Shown: in pieces, positions 1 through 11,047 of the stretch
How positions within the stretch are numbered: position 1 is the stretch's first letter
How the letters are laid out: the number at the start of each line of letters is the position of its first letter
Assembly: GCF_001540865.1 (NCBI RefSeq)
Contig: NC_033629.1
Span: forward strand, 7,951,512-8,015,511
DNA length: 64,000 nt
Source: Ananas comosus
Lineage: Eukaryota > Streptophyta > Magnoliopsida > Poales > Bromeliaceae
Direction of reading: 5' to 3'
Program-made: the position numbers and the translations under genes
Notes under the pieces: generated by a model
Databases searched by the model: none
Seen by the model: the letters and a program-made list of their open reading frames with translations, nothing else
What the model was told of the DNA's origin: nothing

Positions 1-290
1 ATTTTAATGGCCATAGTGAGCCGTTTGCAAATTTAACTGTGTAAAAATATCCAAATCGCGTGAAATATTGATAGAAAATTTTTTTTACTATATAAAACAA
101 GATCAATATCTTTGATCTAAAATTTTAATGTCACATTATCATGTTTTGTAAGATTTTTATTTTCAGCAATTGATTTTGAGCCCCTTCGTTCGCTAGGCAA
201 ATAATATCGAAAAATCGCATAATTTATTTTCTAGGTACTTCAAATAGTCTATATCAAGTTTAACAGAGCCGATCGATGATTCGAAAGTCG
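1..290. repeat. Foldback MITE (family A), right part
   Basis: The window opens inside a foldback MITE. Bases 1-60 match the central part of the copy at 347-887 (the region around 535-600). The right arm then runs to about 290, ending where a TA/GA microsatellite begins. No coding capacity is visible. The left arm lies outside the window. Confidence 0.7.
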
Positions 291-291
291 C

Positions 292-346
<55 letters not shown>
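290..346. repeat. TA/GA microsatellite
   Basis: A run of TA dinucleotides changes into about 20 GA dinucleotides. It separates two family A MITEs. Apparent SLSLSL or EREREr proteins over it are translations of the repeat only. Confidence 0.95.
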
Positions 347-351
<5 letters not shown>

Positions 352-887
352 CTGGTATGCTTCTGGAGGCACAGAGCCCACCGTGCTTCCAAGTTATTTT
401 CGATGTTCGGACTTTCGAATCGACGATCCGCTCCGTTAGAGTTGATCTAGAGTATTTGAAACACATAGAAAATAAATTTTGTGATTTTTCGATATCATTT
501 ACCTAGTGATCGAAGGGGCTCAAAATCAATAATTTTTAACGGCCGAAAAGGTGAGCCGTTTGCAAGTTTAACGGTGTAGAAATATCCAAATCACATGAAA
601 TTTAGATAGAAAATTCTTTATACCGTATAAAACAAGATCAATAACTTTGATCTAAAATTTTAATGTCGTATCATCATATTTTGTATGATTTTTATTTTCA
701 ACCGTTGATTTTGAGCCACTTCGATTATTAGGCAAATGATATCGAAAATCACAAAATTTATTTTGTAGATACTTCAAATACTCTAGATCAAGTCTAACGG
801 AGCCGATTGTCGATTCGAAAGTCCGAACATCGAAAACAACTTGGAAGCGCGGAGCGCTCCGTGTTTCCAGAAGCATACCAGACACAC
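347..887. mobile_element. Foldback MITE (family A), complete copy
   Basis: The element is about 540 bp. Its two ends are long inverted repeats of roughly 180 bp or more. The left end reads GTGGGCTGGTATGCTTCTGG and the right end is its imperfect reverse complement. The arms contain the same FDVRTFEST-like reading on opposite strands, which shows the inverted symmetry; it is not evidence for a gene. The centre is AT-rich. Both sides border TA/GA repeats. No transposase is present, so it is non-autonomous. Confidence 0.8.
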
Positions 888-954
888 TATATATATATAA
901 TATTTTATATTATTTAATAATATTATATATATATTTTATATACTATGCATATGA

Positions 955-1538
955 GACTAGCCTACCTATACATCGGGTAGCACGGAGGTGCCCCTGCTAC
1001 AAGTTGTTTTCGATGAACACTGCGGCTGTCCAAACCGACGATCGCCCCCACCTCCGTTAGACTTGATCTTACACTATACAAGTATTTAGTCAAACTAAAT
1101 TTCATAATTTTTCGATATATTACCATATCAACATAGTTATCAAATTGAAACGGCTGAAATAAAATCTCATAAAACATGAGTGATACGAAAGATATTAAAT
1201 TCAAGATCAGCATATACTGAATCTTACTCTAAATAGTGGAAAAAAGATTTCTATAAGAATTATTCAAGTCGATTTAGATTGTTTTACAGTGTTCCGTTAA
1301 ACTCATCAAACACGGCCACATCGGCCATTGTAAATTGGTCAAATCTTCGAGATCTTTAGATCAACCAGTCAAATGATGTCTGAAAGAGACTAAGAATTTA
1401 GTTTCATAATACTATTCAATGTAGTGTAGATTCAACGTCTAACGGAGCCGATGTAACGATTTGAAGCCGCATCATTGAAAACACAACTTGTACCACGGTT
1501 GACGAACCCTCCGTGCTACCTGATAGATAGTAGCCCGG
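955..1538. mobile_element. Foldback MITE (family A subtype)
   Basis: The left arm (GGGTAGCACGGAGG, then a CAAGTTGTTTTCGATGA block) pairs with the right arm (ATCATTGAAAACACAACTTG, then CCTCCGTGCTACC). The arms share the family A motifs GTTTTCGATG and CCGTTAGACTTGATCT but have their own termini. TA-rich tracts lie on both sides (888-954 and 1549-1588). It is non-coding. Confidence 0.7.
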
Positions 1539-1548
1539 ATTTTTTTTC

Positions 1549-1554
1549 TATATA

Positions 1555-1588
<34 letters not shown>
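1549..1588. repeat. TA microsatellite
   Basis: A nearly pure TA dinucleotide run lies between two MITEs. Confidence 0.95.
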
Positions 1589-1592
<4 letters not shown>

Positions 1593-1832
1593 GACGGCTC
1601 GGGCTTCCACTCCCTTATACCATAAATTTTTTAAGCGCGTTGATCTGATTGGATGTGTTGTTAGGGATGATGGTAGTCGGCCACTTAGAGATAGTGGTCC
1701 CATAGGGTTGAGTGGAGTAGCTGGTTGAATAGTATGATCTAACGGGTGAAATGCATCCAATGAATAAATTAAGGCCAGAAAACTTATGAGATAAAGGGAG
1801 CAATTCCTCATAATAGTATAAGTAGCCGAATA
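1580..1832. mobile_element. Short MITE (family B), reverse orientation
   Basis: About 250 bp lies between TA repeats. Read on the minus strand, it shares interior motifs with the copies near 30.1 and 30.4 kb: GATCATACTATTCAACCA, CTCAACCCTA and TTTCACCCGTTAGAT. The terminal repeats are short and imperfect. It is non-coding. Confidence 0.55.
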
Positions 1833-1891
1833 TATTATATATATACTATATATATATATTATATAGTTATATATATATATATGTATACTGT

Positions 1892-1922
<31 letters not shown>
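1832..1922. repeat. TA then GA microsatellite
   Basis: TA-rich sequence followed by GA repeats separates a family B MITE from a family A MITE. Confidence 0.9.
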
Positions 1923-2479
1923 CAAAGCTAGAATACTCTACGATAGTAACGCGGCTCGTTGCACCCAATCTATATTTTCGATGATGAGTCTTCCAAATGG
2001 ACAATACGGCATACCGTTGACTCATGTCTAGTACCACTTGAAGTATCTAGAAATCAAATTTCATACTTTTTCGATCATTGTTCTCATTGTCCCATGCAGT
2101 GACACAAAAATGAACAGCTAAAAATGAATATTCCTTTAAAAAGTGATGACTTAGGAATCTTGATAATCAAGATCGAGAGATAGATCTTGTTATACGAATA
2201 GTTTAAAGATTTCTAACAAAACTAATTTAATTGATTTTGGATATTTTACGCCATTAAACGAGAAACACGACTCATATCGACCATTAAAATTCAAAATTTT
2301 GAACGCCTTTGATCATTGGCAATTATGTCGAAAAATTTAAATTTAATTTCTAAACACTCTGAAAGTGGTATAGATCATGTTCAACATGATCGTCGATGTT
2401 GGAGCTTCCATCATCGAAAACCAAATGGGTGGCAACGGAAACGCCGTTTGCTATCCGATAGTATTCTACTCCACTCTAT
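1923..2479. mobile_element. Foldback MITE (family A subtype)
   Basis: The left end (CTAGAATACTCTACGATAGT) is inverted at the right end (ACTATCGGATAGCAAACGGC when read on the minus strand). Both arms carry the TATTTTCGATGATG or CATCATCGAAAAC core typical of this family. It is bordered by GA repeats on the left and TA repeats on the right, and has no coding potential. Confidence 0.7.
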
Positions 2480-2504
2480 TATATATATATATATATATAC
2501 TTAT

Positions 2505-2540
<36 letters not shown>

Positions 2541-2566
2541 CTATATTATATATATATATATATTCT
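2480..2566. repeat. TA microsatellite
   Basis: About 85 bp of imperfect TA repeat, directly next to the LINE target site. Confidence 0.95.
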
Positions 2567-2580
2567 CAACTAAGCAAGTG
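2567..2580. repeat. Target-site duplication of the LINE (poly-A side)
   Basis: CAACTAAGCAAGTG is found here and again, unchanged, at 8750-8763. It lies directly against the poly-T run (2581-2593) that is the poly-A tail of the minus-strand LINE. Confidence 0.9.
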
Positions 2581-2844
2581 TTTTTTTTTTTTTGATTAAA
2601 CAGGGATATACCCTATTTGAGGGTCGAGAACAGTTACTGATAAGAGGTTACACACCCCCAGGCCTCCAAACCCCTACACTTCCAAGCGGAAGCGTGAACC
2701 GACAGAAGAGATTAATCGAAACCCTTACAAATTAAATTCGACCTGGATCAATATGAAACATTACAGATTAGATTCGACCCAGATCTTGAAAGGTCGAGAG
2801 AGTGGCGAAGGCAAAGTTAGCTAGCTAGCGTGTACTCTGCAATG

Positions 2845-3820
2845 TTAGCTTGCTAGCACGTACTCCCAATGGGCAGTAGTCGCACAAATTCTTGTTCCCA
2901 GTTTTTCGCAGTCTTCCAATCGATGATAAAAAATTCTCCTATTCCTTTCCTTCCACAGCTCCCAACACGCTGCAGCGAAGCCAAGGTTGAAATGTTTTTT
3001 GTTTGCCCCTATCAGTATCCTTCTCGACCGACACCGTGTGTCAGCTATCCCTTGTGAAGGTTCCATTATATGTAGTAATGTGGCCGGGTGCCATTTAGTA
3101 ATTGCTTCCACACTGACTTGGCGAAGGTGCAAAGTAGCAGCAAATGCTCAACGGTTTCAGCATATGAGTAGCAAAGAATGCAAATTGAGGGACCGGTCCA
3201 TCCTCGCTTTGTCAAACATCCGCCGTCAGTATCTTGTTCTTCATCGCGAGCCATAAGAATAGTTTAACTGTAAGAGGTGTTTTGAGGTACCACAGAAATT
3301 TTATTGGACAATTGTTGATACCATCATAAACTAGAAATTTATACACAGATCTTGCTGTAAATAGGCCCGAACTGGTCCAACACCATGTTAATGAGTCAGC
3401 GATTGAATCCAAGAGATTAACACTTCTTACCAGGGTTGAGAGTTGCTGAAGCTCGGCGCAAACGACTAGACGCATGGGAGCTTGAAAGCCGCAATTTAGT
3501 TGCTCCCTGTAGCGTTGTATCCACTTACCGACGGAAAGCTGCATGCAGGTCGAAGCAGCGTTCAGGTTGGGGAATCGGTATCGTAGGGCGGTGTCCCCAC
3601 ACCATCCAGCAGACCAAAAGGGTATTAAATTTCCATCTCCGAGATGGAAATCGATTGATGTGAGGAACGAATCAGCCAGTCTGAGCATTCCTTTCCAAAC
3701 AGGGCAGTTGACAGATGGAATGCAAGATGGATCCTCAGGTTTGCGTTTGTAGTGTTTTTGCATCAGCAGCTTGACCCACGGTAGCTTGTGGGAATTATAG
3801 AAGTTCCAGAGGCCTTTCAA
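2845..3820 (-). pseudogene. LINE ORF2, C-terminal zf-RVT region
   Basis: Two frames together give the C-terminal part of a plant LINE ORF2. The frame at 3212-3820 contains FHLGDGNLIPFWSAGWCGD, then a W-rich stretch ending in KTPLTVKLFLWLAMKNKILT, which is typical of the segment leading into the zf-RVT domain. The next frame (3066-3254) supplies CILCYSYAETVEHLLLLC, the Cys/His zinc-binding core. The final piece (2845-3132) carries ACWELWKERNRRIF, the usual end of such proteins. Frameshifts separate the pieces. The role in the family is thought to be RNA binding next to the reverse transcriptase. Confidence 0.85.
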
Positions 3821-3841
3821 TAGTTGAGTTGCATTCGTGGC

Positions 3842-5400
3842 TCAGAGATCTCTATTCCCGATTCCTCCGACCTTCTTCGGTCTACATAAATGTTCCCATT
3901 TAGCGAGGCAATGGAAACTATTTGCTAGTTTCGTACCCTTCCAAAAGAATCCCCGGCGGATTTTATCAATTGCTTTAATCACCCAGACAGGCAAGAGGAA
4001 AGTAGAGGAGAAATAAGTAGGAATAGTAGAGAGTACGGAATTGAGGAGAACTAAACGACCACCTTTGGACAGAGTAGCTCCCTTCCACCCAACTAGGCGA
4101 GCATCAATCTTCTCAATGATTGGTAGATAGTAGTAGGCTTTCAGGAGTCGCTTAGGAGAAAGAGGTAGGCCCAGATAAGAAAACGAAAAGCCTTGAGTCG
4201 AGCAACCAAAGAAGGTGGATAAATCTGTAGGTTGAGCCTCGGTCAGATGTATGGGAATGATGGCACTTTTGCTGTAATTAATCCTGAGCCCCGAGCTTTC
4301 AAAGAAGGCATCTAAGATTAACTTTATAACAGCTGCCGATTTCCTAGAGCCATTGAAAAATAGAAGAATGTCGTCAGCGAATTGTAGGGTGTGAATGCGT
4401 ACCTCGCCAATTCCTAAAGTAGGTAAGTGGCCAGAGGACGATGCAGGTTGTAGCATACGGAAAAGGACATCGATACAAAAATTAAAAAGGAGGGGGGGAG
4501 GGGGTCTCCCTGATGCAATCCCCTTTTGCAGGCAAATGCAGAGCCCGGCACTCCGTTCAGAAGAACAGCTGAAGAGATGGAGACCAGCAGACCAATCATC
4601 CAGTCAATCTATTTTGTGCCGAAGCCACGGATGGTTAAAAGCTGTAATAAGAATTTCCAGTTAATATGATCAAAAGCACACTCAAAGTCAATCTTAAGCA
4701 GGGCTGCTTTATGCTTAGTCGAGTGTAGATGGTGGATAAGAACATGCGCTTTGTAGAAGTTGTCTAGAATGTTGCACCCTTTGATGAAAGCCGTCTAAAA
4801 AGGGTTGACCAGCTCTACCATGAACAGTTGTAAACGCGAAGCAAGCACTTTGGAGATAATCTTGGCGACCCCGTGAATGAGACTGATCGGCCAAAGATCT
4901 CTCGCCATTGCTACCAGCGATTTTTTGGGGATTGGGCAAATCCAGCTTAAGTTAATATCGCTCAAGTTTAGAGGGCCATCATTAAATCTGGTGAAGACAT
5001 CGAAAAGGTCATCCTTCAAAGTATTTCAGAATCGCTGGTAGAAAAACATCAGAAAACCATCAGGACCCGGGGCCTTTTCCGGTGCACTGGAGAACACAGC
5101 CGACTTCACTTTGTCCATGGTAAAAGGAAGGTGGAGATTGAATAGATCTAGACTTTCAGAGCCATAGAGTGAATGAAAGTGGATAGACCTCCGCGTTGAA
5201 AAGTCGACCCCCAGCTGGCTATGATAAAAGGAAAACAGATGGTTAGCTATGGCCTCAGGTGAGCTAAGAGACTCGATACCGTCCGAGAGGTGCGAGATGT
5301 AATTCCTATTTTGACGACAGCTTGCGCGGATGTGGAAGAACTTGGTGTTAGTATCGCCCGCCTTGAGCCATCGCACCCTGGATCTTTACTTCCAATACAG
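3842..5400 (-). pseudogene. LINE ORF2, reverse transcriptase domain
   Basis: Read from 5400 downward, four overlapping pieces in different frames follow the RT order. The first (5026-5376) begins RWLKAGDTNTKFFH and includes APGPDGF. The second (4795-5019) has ISLIHGVAKIISKVLASRL. The third (about 4414-4790) has KIDFECAFDHINW and RGLHQGDPL. The fourth (3842-4456) has the catalytic LQFADDIL near 4370-4384 and SYLGLPLS. The catalytic Asp pair is kept, but several frameshifts and stops make the gene dead. It sits between the endonuclease and the zf-RVT region, as in other plant L1 elements. Confidence 0.9.
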
Positions 5401-5738
5401 CTCATCCTGTAGGCAGAGTACTTCATATCTACGTTTGGGTTGCATCTTCAACAAAGTTTCCCTTTGTGAGAGCTCCCTTCCAACCTGAGCAGCATCTAAC
5501 CATCCTAGCGAATGAAAGCAAGAGTCAGCCTACTTCCGTAGAAGTGAGGTTCAGCTTGAACTCCAAGAAAGCAGAGCTTGTCGGACATTCGCGAGCTTCT
5601 GGGTTAGGCGAGAGACAGGCTCAGAAGTTGGGGGAGTCGAGTTCCACGCATCGGTCACCGTTTGAAACACGGAAGGGCAATTGAGCCAGAAGGACTCGAA
5701 CCTAAAGATCCGAGAATGAGGCACAAACGTAGAGGCCG

Positions 5739-6420
5739 TCAAGAGAAAGGGTAGTGATCGGATCGCGGCCTCAGGAGCGCCTTAAGAGAGGAGCGCGGAA
5801 AATAGAGGTGCCAGTTGAGGGAGATGAGTGGGCGGTCAAGTTGCTCCAAGGTGGGAATTTGGCGCCTATTTGTCCAAGTGTAAGCCTGGTTAAGAAAGGG
5901 TAGGTTGATAAGTCCAACATCATTGATCGCTTCCCTGAAAAGTAAAATCTCCGAAGTGTTCGCCGGCCTACCATATTTATCCTTCAGAGAGAGCAAGGTA
6001 TTGAAGTCGCCTAGAACGACCCATGTGTCAACCGTAGGAACATTGATTCCGCGAAGCTCCTGGAAGAAGACCGGTTTTAGATATGCTCTGGTGGGATCAG
6101 AGACATTGGATATTAAAAACACTTTTCCATCCACTTTTCTTTTAAGCACCACATTAAGCAAGAAAGTGCCCACCCAGTGGTGTATACAATCAAACAGAGA
6201 GGTGTTCCAAGTTGTAAGGAGCCCTCCCCTGGTTCCCATAGCATCCAAGGTTCTTAAGTCTTGTAGATGAAACCCACAGAAGATCGAAACTTAGGAAGGG
6301 AGAGAGAAGAGAGCTTCGTTTCTTGGAGACAAATCACAGAACATTTGCAAGTACAAAAATGGATTTGACAACGTCACACTTGGTTTGATCATTCAATCCC
6401 CTTACATTCCAAGTTAGAAA
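5739..6420 (-). pseudogene. LINE ORF2, endonuclease (EEP) domain
   Basis: The long frame (5739-6248) carries endonuclease/exonuclease/phosphatase motifs: WVVLGDFN near residues 76-83, AYTWTNRR, QLDRPL and SDHYPFS. The N-terminal part lies upstream in two other frames (about 6270-6420), where LTWNVRGLND and ICLQETKLSS can be read; a frameshift and a stop separate these from the main frame. In the family this domain nicks target DNA for target-primed reverse transcription. The 5400-5738 linker to the RT is decayed and has no long frame. Confidence 0.85.
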
Positions 6421-6529
6421 ACGGAAAGATCTATTCCTAGCTATGAAAAGCAACAGCACACAATTCGAAAGATGGGGCAAGCTTTAATTCTCAAGCTAAG
6501 CCGGTACGACGTCCTGGGCAGTGCCAACA

Positions 6530-8500
6530 TCAGGAGCCGGTGCTGGCGCTGTCGAGGTCCCCGCATCGGTGGTTCATGCATCCTGTAGTAAGATCCCGCA
6601 TGAGTGCAATATCTGCTAAATCTCTCCATCTATAAGAGAAAACGCAGGATCCTTTAATGGAGTTGGAGCTGAGGCGGGCTGAGGTGAAGCCGTTGGGGGG
6701 GGGGGGGGGGGGGGTGTTGAGGTGCAGTTGTTGGTGGGGAGGGTTGAGGTGAAGCCGCTGGCGGGAGGGGGTTAGAACCTTCTCGATCGTTGGGGCGACG
6801 GGAACCGCCTCGAAATCCCCTGCGGACGCAGAAGATGCCGAAGCGTAGGAGGGTGGCCTCACTGATTTGGCTACAAATCTCACCAACTTTAATTTCTTGC
6901 ACATGATTTCCTGAGCTCGAAGAAGGGAGGATTTTTTTGGCTCCTCTGCTCTTGGCAGCGAGACGAAGACTACGTCTCGAGGGAAGAAGCTTTGGCGGAG
7001 CAATACTGATGGGACCCAGGGCATTGGCTTGGTGCTGGCGTCGAGAGTCAAGGCCACCCGAGTTAGGGCCTAAAGCTGGAGATTGATGAGAAAAGGGGCT
7101 TTCCATTGGCAAGGCACTATCGAGTGGAATAGAGGGAGAGGCCACCCCATGGGCTTCACCCAGAGGCCCAAGACAGGTGGAGCCCAGGCAGTGCAAGTCC
7201 ATAGCATCTTTACCATCACCCAGGGGCCTAGGACAGGTCGAGCCTAGGCAAAGCAGGTCCATAGCAGCTTTCCCCTTTCTATGTGAGTTCGGCGGGCCTT
7301 CCAACGCATAAGGAGTGGGCTTAGAACCAGGAGCTGGAGCCGAGGCAGGGAGCAGAAGTGGGGTACATCCAAAGACAACGAAATGACCAGACAAGATAGG
7401 TGGGGCCTGGGTGTCAGGCACAGGACAAGGAGAGTTTGAATTTGAATTTGAAAACTCCCCCTGGACACGCTTTCCCCGACGTACGGACCACTGGTAATCA
7501 GGGCCGCACCGTCGTTCCCCAAAGCTTGAGCTTACGTCGGAGTGACGATGTTGCTCCAGAGGCTGTCTTGCAGGGACAGAGCTGAAACCCGTTAGGTGGA
7601 TGAAGGACTCCTGAGCATCAACACAGTCGAGGCTGAGGCGACCGTCGAGGTCTTCCCCCAACAGAATGGGGTTAGCCTCCTCCCATGATTCAACTTCGAC
7701 CAAGACCTTAAAACGCCTATCCTCCACCATCAAGTTGATGACCTCGGGGATGTTCTGGACATGTTGGCACCGGATGTAAGCTCGAAAGAACAAGACATCC
7801 ATCCTACTATCGCTGAGTAGGTCAATGTTCCAGAGCTCGCCGAAGCCACTAACAGCTGCCTTGACGTCCTCCTCATTCCAACAGAGAATCAGCCAATGGT
7901 GCAACCGAATCCATGCCTTATGAACGAGATGACCTCTTTCCAATTCCCCCGATTCAAACCAGTTGGAGAAAGAGAACTCAATCCCTTCGAACCAAAAAGG
8001 GCTACGGCCGATGGCGGACTCACGCACCACCTAGTTCGGGAAGAAGACCGCCAGAGAAGACCCCCGAAAATTAGCCACCCAATAATCTCTACTGGCCCCC
8101 CGAATCTGGCAGCGAAGCCACACGAGAGGATCTCCTTGACGTTGCCCCGTGGCCGGCTCCGAACTTCCACCAGGGCTACCCGCCCTGACAGAGAAGGCAC
8201 CCCTACAGGAGGGTGTTTGGCTGGGAGGAAGGACGAGATCGAACCAGGACACCCCGAGGAGAGGCCTTGCTCCATGGATCGAAGTCGCGGACAACGAGAA
8301 AGGGACTCACACCGAGAGGCTGTGTGGCCGATCTTCATGCACAGTAGACAGCGTCGCGGCTCCCTGCACCTCGCTGCCCGATGGCCTCTTTCAAAGCACC
8401 TGAAAAAACGGCCTCTGAGAGAGGGATTGAGGAGGAATTTCGATGGATGAAGGAGCGTAGGGTAGGAGAGATGCTGTTTGGGAGTAGGGATAAAGTGATG
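6530..8500 (-). pseudogene. LINE ORF1, zinc-knuckle RNA-binding protein
   Basis: Near 8398-8300 the minus strand reads two zinc knuckles. The second (CLLCMKIGHTASRC) is a complete CX2CX4HX4C; the first (FFRCFERGHRAARC) has Phe where the first Cys is expected. The long frame 6654-8030 then gives AWIRLHHWLILCWNEEDVKAAVSGFGEL, the segment that follows the knuckles in many monocot LINE ORF1 proteins, and a long Pro/Ser/Gly-rich tail. A stop near 8031 and at least one frameshift separate knuckles and body. A 20-base G run and an N (8593) lie within or near it. Confidence 0.75.
6695..6714 (+). repeat. Poly-G run of 20 bases
   Basis: An uninterrupted run of 20 G lies in the 3' part of the LINE ORF1 region; on the coding strand it is poly-C. 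Runs this long are rare and prone to sequencing length errors. Confidence 0.95.
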
Positions 8501-8592
8501 GCGCTTCGGCAGTGCAGTGAGGATGGCATCTTAAAGGAGTACCCAGGGCGGACACGTGTGGAGCCCGGGGCGCCCCCGAGGAGAGAAGGGCA

Positions 8593-8593
8593 N
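8593..8593. other. Ambiguous base N
   Basis: Single undetermined base in the 5' part of the LINE. Confidence 1.
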
Positions 8594-8670
8594 TCGAGAT
8601 CGAACTTTTAGGCCGGTATACCATCGACGGCCCTCCACCAAGTGTGGAAAAGTTTGGCGGAAGACAACCT

Positions 8671-8702
8671 CTCTCTCTCTCTCTCCCTCTCTCTCTCTCT
8701 CT
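8671..8702. repeat. CT microsatellite in LINE 5' leader
   Basis: CT dinucleotide repeat with one CCC break. It lies about 50 bp inside the 5' end of the LINE. Confidence 0.9.
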
Positions 8703-8749
8703 TATTTCTTATGAATTACGTCAGTGTTTAGTTGGGTATTGAGAAGATC

Positions 8750-8763
8750 CAACTAAGCAAGTG
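8750..8763. repeat. Target-site duplication of the LINE (5' side)
   Basis: CAACTAAGCAAGTG, identical to 2567-2580. It fixes the 5' end of the LINE at about 8749. The two following T residues could also belong to the duplication. Confidence 0.9.
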
Positions 8764-9649
8764 TTGAGTACTGAAATAAACCAAATTCCGTGACCTGAAT
8801 AACTTAGTCAACTCGTCTAGCTTTGTTGTTCTTAATTTTCTTTCAGGAAGTAAAATTAATTGCCAATTGACATTCAATGAAAGAATTGCTTATAATTATG
8901 GTCATATTTGTTTCGTCATCTAAATTAGAATTTATGTGAATTAGCTACTGCAGAGGATCTCATAAAGGATAAATAATATAAAAAACATAAAAATTGCAAC
9001 CTCAACGGGTCGTCTCATTGATCAAATTCCTTTCGTGTGAACATGTGATCAAAATTTTCTAATTTGACCTTTCATGAAATGCGCGTGATGATGTTGAAAC
9101 TTGATGAAATTACGTACAATTGTTGTATAGACATTTCAACTACCCTTGTCAACCAGCACAGTCGATCATATTGCATTCAAAATTAATATTGATATTGGAC
9201 ATATTTTAAAGGCCGGTAAATAAACAATGATTCATGACTTTAAAGAACTAATTATTAATTAATTAGTTGTGGTTCTTCAGAATTATCACGTCAATATTGC
9301 TGATGCTGCTTGATAATTATATATGTGGTATGATACGGCTAAGACTGTTGAATGATAATCACTTACTTGTCTCATATTAGTTCTTGAAGGGTAATTCTTT
9401 TTCTTATGTATGTGTCGAAGTTGAGGACTAGATAGATACCTTTTCTTTTTCTTTTTCTTTTTCTTTTTCTTTTTTCCAAATGGACTAGATACATCATCAG
9501 GCTGCATGTATGAGCTCACTGAAGACGTCAATGGAGGAAATGAGCGAAAAGCATGCTTGTTTGTTATAATGCGAAAACAATATGAAACTGTAGCATTGTC
9601 GAGCTTAGTGGTGGGGTCCCTCCTCTGCAAACAATCCCAGGATAATCCA
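8764..9649. other. Intergenic, no gene seen
   Basis: Moderately AT-rich unique-looking DNA without a believable gene. It includes a TTTTC pentanucleotide repeat at about 9440-9475, which produces a lysine-run ORF on the minus strand. Confidence 0.7.
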
Positions 9650-10625
9650 TTAGGTATCGTTTGGTTCGGGGATAAAGAAAAAGTGGCTATTCCAGGGATA
9701 GGTATAAATTGAGGTATAAGCGAGGATTAGATCAATTTTGTGTTTGGATGAAAATTGGATTATTCCTGAAATAAAAATAACAACGTTTGGTTAGGTAAGA
9801 TGGAATAAGAAAGATAATGGGTTTTGTAAATAAAAAATAATGATATTATCCACTTATTATATTTGAATTTGAAATTTTGAATTTTTAAATTTATATTTCT
9901 AAATTTAAAATTTTAACTTTGAAATTTAAAATCTCAAATTTTAAATTCAAAATTTTAAATTTTAAATTTCAAACTTTAAATTTAAGATCATATTTAAATT
10001 TAAAAAATATCAAATATCAAATTTTAAATTTCATAAATTTAAAATATCAAAATTTAAATTTAAAATTTATAATTTATAATTTAAATTTTAAACTTTAATT
10101 TTGAGATTATAAATTATAAATTTTAAAAATTTAAATTTTTAATTTTTAAAATTTTAAAATAAGAATAGTGGTGGGAACAATTAATAAAAATAATTTATTA
10201 TAATAAATTTATAATTTTTAAAAAAATTCTACTTAAATTTAAATTTAATAAAAAAAATTTATTATAATATTTAAATATAATTTATTATAAATTTTATTAT
10301 AATATTTAAATATAAATAATATGTATTAATATAGTACAATTAATAATTTTATAATAAAAATAATGTATTATAATATATAACATATTATATTTATATAATT
10401 TAGTTTTAATTCAATTTATAATTTTAATTAAGTTTGAAATTAAGCATTGGAATAGCGTTATTCCACCAAAATGGTGGAATAATAAATTTCTTGCTATCTC
10501 GGGATAATCGGGAATAGCAAGGTTTGACCGGGATAAAATATCGCAGCCAATTTTCATCCCGTTTAGCGGAATAGCGGGGATAACTTTCATTATCCCTGCT
10601 TATCCCCCAACCAAACGGGGCCTTA
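9650..10625. mobile_element. Tourist-like (PIF/Harbinger) non-autonomous element
   Basis: The element body is 9653-10622, flanked by TTA at 9650-9652 and 10623-10625, the usual target duplication of the superfamily. The left terminus has CGTTTGGTTCGGGGATAA. The right terminus read on the minus strand has CGTTTGGTTGGGGGATAA. Terminal sequence resembles the large Harbinger element to the right. The interior (about 9840-10440) is low-complexity AAATTTAAAATTT-type sequence with no ORF. It probably depends on a Harbinger transposase in trans. Confidence 0.88.
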
Positions 10626-11037
10626 GGGCGCAACTGAGTAGTCTAATGTTGTTCCGGCTTTGGTTTTTGTGAACGTCGACATCGATTCGTTGCAAATTTA
10701 CACTCTCGGGGCATAATAGAACAATTTTATTAGCTTTTACTCTTCGTTCGATAGAATGAGAAAAAGCCCTCGTTGCCAATTTATACTGTTAGGGCGCAAC
10801 TGAGTAGCCTAATGTTGTTCCGGTTTTGGTTCTTATGAACATTGACATCGATTTGTCGCAAATTTACGCTCTCGGGGCATAATAGAACAATATAATTAGC
10901 TTTTATTCTTTGTTCGATTGAATGAGAAAAAGTACTCGTTGCAAAGATATACTGTTAGGGCGCAACAGAGTAGTCTAATATTGTTCCGGTTTTGGTTCTT
11001 ATGAACGTTGACATTGATTCGTTCCAAATTTACACTC
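10623..11037. repeat. 166-bp tandem repeat, 2.5 copies
   Basis: Copies begin with TTAGGGCGCAAC at 10623, 10789 and 10955, a steady period of 166 bp. The third copy is cut after about 82 bp, at the N. The units share TTGTTCCGG and CTCTCGGGGCATAATAGAAC. No gene is visible. The first unit begins exactly at the Tourist target duplication. Confidence 0.9.
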
Positions 11038-11038
11038 N
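11038..11038. other. Ambiguous base N at a sequence junction
   Basis: The single N falls exactly between the truncated tandem repeat and the first base of chloroplast-type sequence. Confidence 1.
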
Positions 11039-11047
11039 ATTTTTCAT
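11039..11047 (-). pseudogene. atpF: atpF, first three codons only
   Basis: On the minus strand a purine-rich GGAGAG leader precedes ATG AAA AAT, the usual atpF start (M-K-N). The next base is the N, after which nuclear repeat begins. Only the start codon region remains. Confidence 0.7.

Larger units (their letters stand above)
2581..8749 (-). mobile_element. L1-type LINE retrotransposon, full length but decayed
   Basis: The element is about 6.2 kb on the minus strand. Evidence is a poly-A tail (T13 at 2581-2593 on the plus strand), identical 14-bp target duplications at both ends, and the plant L1 order of domains read from 8749 down to 2581: ORF1 with two CCHC knuckles and an RNA-binding-like segment, then ORF2 with apurinic endonuclease, reverse transcriptase and the zf-RVT zinc-binding region. 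Both ORFs are broken by stops and frameshifts, so this copy cannot make its own proteins. The CT-rich run at 8671-8702 lies in the presumed 5' leader. Having both ends is unusual because most plant LINEs are 5'-truncated. Confidence 0.92.

Noticed and set aside
193..506. ORFs rich in SLSLSL, EREREr or YIYIY near GA/TA repeats (also at 1548, 2316, 21736, 22542, 22657, 31433)
   Set aside because: They are direct translations of dinucleotide repeats and of MITE arms, with no domain or conservation.
652..885. Minus-strand ORF similar to the plus-strand ORF at 276-506
   Set aside because: The similarity comes from the inverted arms of one MITE, not from related genes.
9286..9630. Minus-strand 114-codon ORF with a lysine run
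   Set aside because: It is created by a TTTTC repeat and has no recognisable domain.
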